A DNA stretch of 19,198 nucleotides from Firmicutes bacterium UBA1440 (GTDB lineage Bacteria; Bacillota; Clostridia; Peptostreptococcales; Anaerovoracaceae), in contig DCTM01000061.1 of assembly GCA_002329565.1 (NCBI GenBank), forward strand, positions 40,071 to 59,268. Direction: 5' to 3'. A model generated the notes under the pieces. That model made no database searches, was not told where the DNA came from, and was given only the letters and a program-made list of their open reading frames with translations. Below, piece after piece: positions 12,671 to 19,198 of the stretch (position 1 is the first letter of the stretch; each line of letters opens with the position of its first letter). The position numbers were made by a program, and so were the translations under genes.

Positions 12671-14584
12671 TTAAAATAGGTTCTTTTTATACTCCGCATA
12701 GAGTTCCGTAAGCTCCTCCAGCTTTTCCTGCATCTCAAGCTGCAATGTCGAAGCCGTTTCGTAGTCACCGCTGTCCAGCGCATTTGTCACTCGTGTCAGA
12801 AGGCATTTCTCATCAATACTGTCTTTCCCTAGGTAGATACGAAGATCGTTGATCTTCTCCCACATCACAACATCCAAATCCGTACACTGAGTTCCGATAT
12901 GCTCCTGCACACAATGTTGCACAAGTTTCTTTGCTCCCGGAATCAAGCGATGATGAAGTTCCGTTGCCCAGTGAGCCAAAACAGCTTCTCTGTAAGATGC
13001 GAGCGTCAAATCCGTCATTACATTATCTCTTTTAAAGATAGCCAGCTTTTCCGGATAAATATCAAAGCTCTTAAGATTTTCCCATACCGTAGCGGGTGCC
13101 TTACCGAACAAGCGATTTCTTTCCTCTCCGGTATAGTATTTAAACACTTCTTGCTCGCTCCTGTATTGCCTGTCTTTTTCTAAATAAAAATCTTCTTCTC
13201 CGTACGCTTTTGACAACGAGTTGTACATGTCCGCCGCAGTCTTTCCGGCTTCCAGAGCTGCCTTGATACCGTCAAGCATAGCCATGTAACAAGCAGCAAT
13301 TACGAGATAAGTGTTGCTCTTGGGGTTCGGTGAACGCAGTTCGAAACGCGTAGCCAACGGATTGGCCAAGTCTCTTACAAGGCCCACGAGTACCGTTCTG
13401 TTTCGTGACGGTCTGTCGACGGAATGCCCCAACGATGTTACGATGCATACCGGTGCTTCAAATCCCGGCTTCAGCCGATTAAAGGAGTCGTTCGACGAAC
13501 TGACGAACGGGTTGATCACCTCATAGTTTTTGAGGATACCCATTAAAGCTCCGAATCCTATTGTGTTCACAAATTCGTTGCCCTTATCCGAATGGAACAA
13601 ATTGACCCTCTTGCCGTTCTTTAACTTTGCAGAAACACCCAAATGCGTATGCTCACCGCTGCCGGCAACGCCGCTGACCGGTTTTGCCATAAACGTTACT
13701 TCAAGCCCATAGTGTCTGAACACATCTCTGACGATGTATTTGACCATATTTTCATTGTCAGCCGCCTGCAGCGCTTCCGCAAATCTCCAGTCGATTTCGA
13801 GTTGCTCCATGATGTGGTCATATTTGCCGGAGTTGTCGAACTTCGCCTTTACTCCGCCAACTTCCTTATGCCCCATTTCAACTTCAAATCCGTATTTGTC
13901 AAGAATCAAAAGTGTCTTTTCCAAAGCGGATCGCACCGGCCCTATCGTACGTTTCCAGTACTGCTCTTTCAGCGACTGCGCAGTCGAGAGGCTCTCTGTA
14001 TCCGCATCGTCGTCCGGTGTCTTGACCCAAAACTCCAGCTCGGTCGCCGAGGTCAAGCTCAATTCTTCTATTTCTTCCACAGAGTTAAATGGGAGTTCAT
14101 CGAATATGTACGGATTCTCCCGAATGATTTCCAAGAGGTCTCTCTTGAAATTATATACCGCATCTCGCAAAATGACGCGAGATCCGACCTCTGCCGTATC
14201 GTTGTGCACCAAGAAAGAAGGGATTCGGAGCGTCCCTACAGGGAGCCTCGTTTCCGTATCCACGTGATTGTAATTGTAATCCACATACCAGTTTACATTT
14301 TTATCCGGTATGATGTCCACCTTTGCGTTGTTCAGGTCGGCAATCTTGGGCAGAACCACACTCGAACCGTCCGTCTGCGCACCGTTCCGCATGAAGCTCT
14401 CGAAATTTTTCAACATCACTTCAGTAGGAATCTTTTCATCTGTATCATGTCCGCCTATATCTATTCCCACCAGTGAAACGAAGCGCACTTCGGGGTGTGC
14501 GGAGAGGATTTTCTTAACCTCCGCTTCGGAGTGTTTTTCGGGTGGAATGGTAAAGAGCATCTTCTCAAAATCAAAGTCCAGCAA
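12671..14584 (-). CDS. Long-form glutamine synthetase (about 637 residues)
   Basis: Glutamine synthetase catalytic domain protein, much longer than GlnA type I (about 440-470). Metal and substrate ligands can be matched: ATELEF (Glu182, Glu184), Glu241 in HKEVGG, Glu263 in LEIDW, His312 in GSGEHTHLG, Arg370 and Glu376 in [11 protein letters not shown], Arg396 in NRTVLVG, and Glu415 and Arg417 in FELRSPNP. Compared with GlnA there is an insert of about 20 residues between the two Glu ligands and a helical C-terminal extension of about 100 residues ending in [14 protein letters not shown]. The usual RSPDP is RSPNP. It probably makes glutamine from glutamate, ammonia and ATP, but a related ligase role is possible. 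The start is TTG 14584, with AAAGGAGGAGG just upstream. It lies 32 bases after the UPF0182 gene and 23 before serS. Confidence 0.85.
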   Translation of the reverse strand: MLDFDFEKMLFTIPPEKHSEAEVKKILSAHPEVRFVSLVGIDIGGHDTDEKIPTEVMLKNFESFMRNGAQTDGSSVVLPKIADLNNAKVDIIPDKNVNWYVDYNYNHVDTETRLPVGTLRIPSFLVHNDTAEVGSRVILRDAVYNFKRDLLEIIRENPYIFDELPFNSVEEIEELSLTSATELEFWVKTPDDDADTESLSTAQSLKEQYWKRTIGPVRSALEKTLLILDKYGFEVEMGHKEVGGVKAKFDNSGKYDHIMEQLEIDWRFAEALQAADNENMVKYIVRDVFRHYGLEVTFMAKPVSGVAGSGEHTHLGVSAKLKNGKRVNLFHSDKGNEFVNTIGFGALMGILKNYEVINPFVSSSNDSFNRLKPGFEAPVCIVTSLGHSVDRPSRNRTVLVGLVRDLANPLATRFELRSPNPKSNTYLVIAACYMAMLDGIKAALEAGKTAADMYNSLSKAYGEEDFYLEKDRQYRSEQEVFKYYTGEERNRLFGKAPATVWENLKSFDIYPEKLAIFKRDNVMTDLTLASYREAVLAHWATELHHRLIPGAKKLVQHCVQEHIGTQCTDLDVVMWEKINDLRIYLGKDSIDEKCLLTRVTNALDSGDYETASTLQLEMQEKLEELTELYAEYKKNLF

Positions 14585-14616
14585 TATCGGCCTCCTCCTT
14601 TATAATCTTTCCGTGT

Positions 14617-17463
14617 TTATTTTAAAAGGTCCATAAGGTAACCTTCAAGTTCCTTCATATACTTTCCATAGCCGGCCCAATCGTCGTTCTTCTGTGCTTC
14701 CTTTGCCTTGGCCAGTGTTTCGTTTGCCAATTGTATGAGCTGTTCATTAGTATACTTGCCGTTCTCATCCGGAGTCGTCACTGCACCGCTGCCGTCACTC
14801 AATGACGTTCCGCTGCCTGCCGCTGTGCCGAACAGAGATTGCAATGCTTCTGCCAATGTCGGCTCGTATGCGATTCTGTCGTTGTAGGCAACGATAACTC
14901 TCTTGACTTCAGGAATCGAGGAATTAGTAGCTTCAAGATATACCGGTTCAACATAGAGCAGGGAATCTTCTATCGGGATAACAAACATGTTTCCTCTCGT
15001 ATAAGTTGAACCCGAGGAATTCCACAGAGAGAACTCCTTTGATATCTCAGGATTCTGGTCAATCTGTGCCTCAATCTGCATCGGCCCGTAAACGATTTTA
15101 CTCTTCGGCAACTGATAGATAATCAGTTCGCCGTAGTGGTCGCCGTCGTTCCGTGCCACAAACAGGGCCATCAAGTTCTTCTTATCCTTCGGTGTATACG
15201 GTATTGTGTTAATAAACTCAGCCTTGTTTTCTCCCGGCAACTTCATGATGTAGTAGTTCGGGGTCATGGCCTGTTCCTTTGTCCCGTAAATCTCGTTGGA
15301 AATTTCCCAACGGTCCTCATTCTGATAGAATACGTTGATGTCTTCCATGTGGTAGCGTGCATAGACCTTGGCCTGTATTTCAAACAAGGCGTTCGGATAA
15401 CGAATGTGCGCCTTGATAGAATCCGGCATCGAATCAAAGCTTTTGAACAAATCCGGATAAATCTGCTGCATCGTCATCGCAATTGGATCGCCGTCATCCA
15501 CAATGTAATAATTCGTATCGCCGTTATAGGCGTCGATGACTACTTTGATGGAGTTTCTGATATAGTTGGTTCCGTACGCGTTCTCATACGGCTCTGAATA
15601 TGGGTAATTCGAACTCGTCGTGTAAGCGTCAATAATCCAGTACAGTTTGCCGTCGACAGTCACGATATACGGATTGTTGTCGTAAGTCAGGTACGGCATG
15701 ATTTCATTTACACGCTGCATGATGTTGCGGTTGATGATAATCTTCGAGTCGCTGTCGATGTTGGTGGATACCATCAATTTGAGCGATCTTTCTCTGATGG
15801 AGAACATCGTTCGATTGAGGAAAGTCATATCGATACCGGCGTCACCCTTGTACATAGTATACACATTGCTGCTGCCATCCGGGTAGTCGAACTCCTTCTC
15901 GTTCGCACCGACGAGAACGTACGAGTTGGACAGCTCGCCGAAGTAGATTTCAGGCTGTGTAATCTGAATTTCATCGACGCGGGAAATCGGCGGGATGCTG
16001 TCAATCAGCATGTCGGGTTGCCCCGAAGCCGTAATCTGGTCTACCCTGGAGAGCGTGACACCGTAGCCGTGAGTATACTTCAAGTGCTTGTTGAGCCACT
16101 CCTGAGCTATCTTCGCCTCATCGATTTCTCTCGCCGAGAGGAAGGTCTGCGTATATTCACCGTTAATCATATATCTGTCAACGTCAACGTTGTTAAATGT
16201 ATAGTACTGACGGATGGATTGTGTTTGGTTATAGAATTTCTCTGTTGGTTCGTAGTCGTTTATACGGATATTTTTGATCGTATCTTCGTTGTTTTCGAGA
16301 ATTTCTTTGTTCAGCGTGTTTGATGCCGCAAATTCCTTCGTCTGTACGTTGTTGAGTCCGTACGCATACTGAGTATATTCTATGTTTCTCTCAAGATATT
16401 TATATTCCTTGTTGATTTCATCCGGAGAAACGACGAGGTTTTGGACCAACATTGCTCCGCCGCTGCCGGCCAAGCTTACCACAAGCATAACTACAGGCAC
16501 TGCCAAAATCGTGCGCACGTTTTTCTTTTTAACGCCGACCGCAAAGAAGGCTGCCGCCACGACCGACAAACCTGCCAGAATTCTGTAGACCCAAAGCGTT
16601 ATGTTAACATCTGTGTAACCCGCACCGTAAAGTACGCCCGTGCTCGAGTAAAGGAGATCGTATTGTTTAAGGAAGAAATTTACACCGATCATCAGGAAGA
16701 AAATGATTCCGAGACCGATAAGCTCTTTTGCGGCAATGCCGATCAGGCGCATAAAGTTGTCATCGTCAAAACGCTTGCGCGGTTTTCTTGGTCTGCGTTG
16801 CTTGTTCATTTGGCCAAACAGATCGCCAAAAGGCGTACCGGCAAACGGATTATCGTTCTTAGGCGGTTCGCCGGTGTCATAGCCATCGAATTCCGGCGTC
16901 ACCTCTTCGAACATTTGAGGTGTACGCATCGACAGCAACACCATGTAGTAGAGCACTGTTACCACTACAAGAACAATAACGGCGCCGATAACCAACTCAT
17001 TCACCTGCTTGATGAAATCGAGCTTGAATATATAAAATGAAATATCGTTGCCGAACAGCGGGTCCTTGATGTTGAAATCCGTGCTGTTCTTGAACTGCAG
17101 GAATTTGTACCACAAAGCTCCCGACGCAGTAAAGGAAAGCGCAAATGCCGCAATGGCCGCCATCACCCATGTCAAGCGATTCAGGCGCTTTTCGTCGACT
17201 GCCTCTTTTGACTCTATGTGCTTGAAATAACCTCTCCTCAATGCGCGCATATATCCGTATGCGGCCACAAGCAAGACCGCAAACACAGGCCCCGCAATGC
17301 TCAGCTGTGTGAGCAGTTTTGTAAAGAACACGCTGACATAGTTGAGTTCCTTAAACCATAAGAAATCGGTGATAAATCCGATCAGTAAAAGGAATACAAA
17401 CATAATGGCAATGACAATTCCTATCAACCATTTTGCTTTTGCTCCCTTGCTGTTGTTTTTCAA
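14617..17463 (-). CDS. UPF0182 family multi-pass membrane protein
   Basis: 948-residue protein of the UPF0182/COG1615 family, whose function is unknown. Seven hydrophobic helices are visible at about 11-32, 52-74, 97-115, 156-178, 244-265, 290-311 and 318-338. A polar, Pro/Gly- and Arg/Lys-rich loop (180-235, with KQRRPRKPRKR) is probably cytoplasmic. A large extracytoplasmic domain (about 340-880) includes family-typical YTQYAYGLNNV, KYTHGYGVTLSRVDQI and PEIYFGELSNSYV. A Gly/Ser-rich linker and a helical tail (about 900-948) follow. The start is TTG 17463 with AAAGGAGG eight bases upstream. It is 43 bases after the membrane-anchored protein gene and 32 before the glutamine synthetase gene, in one transcript. 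Confidence 0.93.
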   Translation of the reverse strand: MKNNSKGAKAKWLIGIVIAIMFVFLLLIGFITDFLWFKELNYVSVFFTKLLTQLSIAGPVFAVLLVAAYGYMRALRRGYFKHIESKEAVDEKRLNRLTWVMAAIAAFALSFTASGALWYKFLQFKNSTDFNIKDPLFGNDISFYIFKLDFIKQVNELVIGAVIVLVVVTVLYYMVLLSMRTPQMFEEVTPEFDGYDTGEPPKNDNPFAGTPFGDLFGQMNKQRRPRKPRKRFDDDNFMRLIGIAAKELIGLGIIFFLMIGVNFFLKQYDLLYSSTGVLYGAGYTDVNITLWVYRILAGLSVVAAAFFAVGVKKKNVRTILAVPVVMLVVSLAGSGGAMLVQNLVVSPDEINKEYKYLERNIEYTQYAYGLNNVQTKEFAASNTLNKEILENNEDTIKNIRINDYEPTEKFYNQTQSIRQYYTFNNVDVDRYMINGEYTQTFLSAREIDEAKIAQEWLNKHLKYTHGYGVTLSRVDQITASGQPDMLIDSIPPISRVDEIQITQPEIYFGELSNSYVLVGANEKEFDYPDGSSNVYTMYKGDAGIDMTFLNRTMFSIRERSLKLMVSTNIDSDSKIIINRNIMQRVNEIMPYLTYDNNPYIVTVDGKLYWIIDAYTTSSNYPYSEPYENAYGTNYIRNSIKVVIDAYNGDTNYYIVDDGDPIAMTMQQIYPDLFKSFDSMPDSIKAHIRYPNALFEIQAKVYARYHMEDINVFYQNEDRWEISNEIYGTKEQAMTPNYYIMKLPGENKAEFINTIPYTPKDKKNLMALFVARNDGDHYGELIIYQLPKSKIVYGPMQIEAQIDQNPEISKEFSLWNSSGSTYTRGNMFVIPIEDSLLYVEPVYLEATNSSIPEVKRVIVAYNDRIAYEPTLAEALQSLFGTAAGSGTSLSDGSGAVTTPDENGKYTNEQLIQLANETLAKAKEAQKNDDWAGYGKYMKELEGYLMDLLK

Positions 17464-17506
17464 ATCCGTATCCTCCTTTTAAATTCACGCTGTGCCAACG
17501 AATGCT

Positions 17507-19198
17507 CTACTTTTTATCCCTGATATAATCGACCAGACGCAGATTCGCGCCGTCCGATTCGAAGTAATAAATCCAAGAAAAGTTTTCTTCTGCGCTCTTC
17601 CCATTTTCAACGGTAACTATCTTTTCGTTTGCCCATATATAATATCCGTTCTCGCCGACTCTGATCTCACCTATATTTAAATCTTTAAAATATTTTTTCA
17701 CAAGCCCGGCTTTTTTATAGGCATTGCAATTACGGTAAGCGTTGCTGCTCTCTTTAAGCAGTTCGAAAACGGCTCTGTCCTTTGTGTTTACATAATCGAT
17801 CCACCGCGAATCAAACGAAATCAACATTCCGACAATGTCGGAGGCGTTCTTGTTGTAATCCTCTGCCGAAGGATATTTCTCCGCCAAACTGACGGAAGTA
17901 TTCAAATCCGTTTTGCCGTAATCGATATTCTTGTCGTATCCGATATTGGGATTGTATGAAATGTTCTCGATATTCGTATTGTTACCGATTTGTGAGGAAA
18001 TTATTTCCGGCATGTCCATCATCTTGGGCAGAGCCTCATCCTCAACCCGGGCCCCGTCCGGTTGCGACTCATCCTCATCGAGTCCCATCTTCGCCGTAAG
18101 CCCTGTAAAGGTATCTGAAACTGCAGAAAATGTCCGATCGATAAAGCGCGATGCATTGCTTTCCGGCGCAAAATGTCGAATGCCGATTGCCGTCAGACCC
18201 GCTAAAATCAGTATCACAACGATGACAAGCAATGTACGGCCGATGATTTTGCCCGCTCCGCCTTTTTCCTCCTCAGGCTGAATCGATGCAAAAAAGTCAT
18301 CTACTTTTGCCTGTGTATCTTCTTTGGCTGCGTTCGTTGCGATTTCGGTCTTAGCCTGCTCGTTGCCGATACCTTCTTCGGTCCCGACAGATATCGCTTC
18401 GATGCTTTCCGCATCGCCTTCTTCATTTTCCTTTGAGGTGTCGGCAGCAAGGCCGAGTTGCTCATCAAGTTCCGCCTGTGTATCCGTCACCGCCTTATCT
18501 TGCGGTTTCAACTCCAATGCGCTTTCTTTTGCGGGAGTTTCAACGATAAACCCCAGAGATGCATCAAGATCTTCTTGCCGATGGACAGGACTTACAGATA
18601 GATCCGAATCCACATTGTAAATGCCGGCGGCAGCAGCTCCCGCATTCGCCTCGGAGCTTTCCTCACTTTCGAGCGCAACTGCCGGGTTTTCTGCCGAATT
18701 GTCCTGTGGCTGCTTGATTTCACCGAACAATTCGTCAAGCATCGCCGTCCGGGTTCCCTTTTCTTTTGCCAAGGTACCGTCTGCTGCGTCACCGGTTTCA
18801 TTCTGCACATCTTTTTCCAATTGCAATGTATCGAACTTTTTAATGATGGTGTCGTTGTCAAAGATTCCGGACTTCGCCAGCTCAGCCTGTCGTGCGGCTG
18901 TCGACTCTTTTAAGTGTTGGACGGGATCGAAAGCTTTGGCTTTTTCTGCTTGCACGACAGAATCGGTTTCCTGCATTTTATGTATATCAGTGCCCGCATT
19001 CGAAGCTGCCGTCGCCGTCATTCTTTCTGTATCCGCAGGTGCAAAGTCTTTATTTGTCTGCTTCTCGGCTATTGTTTCAGGTTCCTGAAAATCCGGATTC
19101 GTCAAGCGTTCAAACTCCAGAAATATCTGAGCTGTATCCGGCGGAACCGAGCCATGCACCCTCTCGTACTCCTTATCGAGCAGCTTTTGGAATTCCTC
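17507..19198 (-). CDS. Single-pass membrane protein with acidic cytoplasmic tail (5' end outside window)
   Basis: Not recognised as a named family. The frame runs open through the right edge with coding-like sequence (EEFQKLLDKEYER before the GTG at 19159), so the start is probably beyond 19198. Counting from that GTG: residues 1-300 are acidic, low-complexity and Ala/Glu/Asp-rich, predicted disordered and cytoplasmic. One membrane helix (RTLLVIVVILILAGLTAIGI) is at 308-327. Residues 328-550 form an outside domain ending in a compact part (about 425-550) with FSWIYYFESDGANLRLVDYI, perhaps NTF2-like. The cytoplasmic tail repeats a short motif: LDELFGEI, LDASLGFI, LDEQLGLA, VDDFFASI. Short Asn-Ile-x-Tyr repeats follow the helix (396-414). 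It heads the visible part of the UPF0182-glutamine synthetase-serS operon, 43 bases before UPF0182. Confidence 0.8.
   Translation of the reverse strand, partial: EEFQKLLDKEYERVHGSVPPDTAQIFLEFERLTNPDFQEPETIAEKQTNKDFAPADTERMTATAASNAGTDIHKMQETDSVVQAEKAKAFDPVQHLKESTAARQAELAKSGIFDNDTIIKKFDTLQLEKDVQNETGDAADGTLAKEKGTRTAMLDELFGEIKQPQDNSAENPAVALESEESSEANAGAAAAGIYNVDSDLSVSPVHRQEDLDASLGFIVETPAKESALELKPQDKAVTDTQAELDEQLGLAADTSKENEEGDAESIEAISVGTEEGIGNEQAKTEIATNAAKEDTQAKVDDFFASIQPEEEKGGAGKIIGRTLLVIVVILILAGLTAIGIRHFAPESNASRFIDRTFSAVSDTFTGLTAKMGLDEDESQPDGARVEDEALPKMMDMPEIISSQIGNNTNIENISYNPNIGYDKNIDYGKTDLNTSVSLAEKYPSAEDYNKNASDIVGMLISFDSRWIDYVNTKDRAVFELLKESSNAYRNCNAYKKAGLVKKYFKDLNIGEIRVGENGYYIWANEKIVTVENGKSAEENFSWIYYFESDGANLRLVDYIRDKK

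Noticed and set aside
13643-14476. Plus-strand open frame opposite the glutamine synthetase gene
   Set aside because: Mirrors the strongly conserved coding frame of the real gene and lacks a ribosome site or protein-like motifs.

Overview
The window is densely coded, of moderate GC content, and reads as chromosomal DNA from a Firmicute, most likely an anaerobic member of the Clostridia. Signs are the strong AGGAGG-type ribosome sites (several in front of TTG starts), sigma-A type promoters, Bacillus/Clostridia-type SOS boxes (GAAC-N4-GTTC), an ECF vitamin-transporter S component, a UPF0182 membrane protein and a long (637-residue) glutamine synthetase form. No tRNA, rRNA, CRISPR array, insertion sequence or phage gene was seen. 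Family-level lineage cannot be settled from these genes.

Layout. 1-775: sensor-less histidine kinase (+), converging on glnS through a bidirectional terminator. 807-2435: glnS (-) with its own promoter. 2520-5613: a minus-strand operon in the order sirtuin, surE, isochorismatase-like hydrolase, COG4866/DUF2156 protein. 5704-7840: a two-gene minus-strand unit, a radical SAM protein of the TIGR03916 DNA modification/repair type followed by its obligate partner (TIGR03915 type), overlapping by 20 bases. 8016-9218: patatin-like phospholipase (+), divergent from the radical SAM unit. 9198-9737: ECF S component (-), divergent from a MocR/PdxR-type regulator at 9911-11305 (+). A second bidirectional terminator (11309-11347) separates this from a minus-strand operon that enters from the right edge: membrane-anchored protein (partial), UPF0182 protein, long glutamine synthetase, serS.

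The most notable region is 5704-7912. The radical SAM gene has a TTGAAC-17-TATAAT promoter in which one perfect SOS box covers the -35 element and a second box lies at the expected transcription start. The protein also carries QLSLF near its C-terminus, an exact match to the sliding-clamp (DnaN) binding consensus. Together with a helix-hairpin-helix segment and the family's known genomic link to uracil-DNA glycosylase domains, this points to a damage-inducible, replication-clamp-recruited DNA repair or modification system whose reaction is unknown.

Second in interest is the MocR-type regulator, in which the lysine expected to hold pyridoxal phosphate is a serine. It sits divergent to a vitamin-type ECF S component, with overlapping promoters. 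The right-hand operon pairs translation and nitrogen genes with two uncharacterised membrane proteins, one of which carries four copies of a short acidic-amphipathic motif in its cytoplasmic tail.
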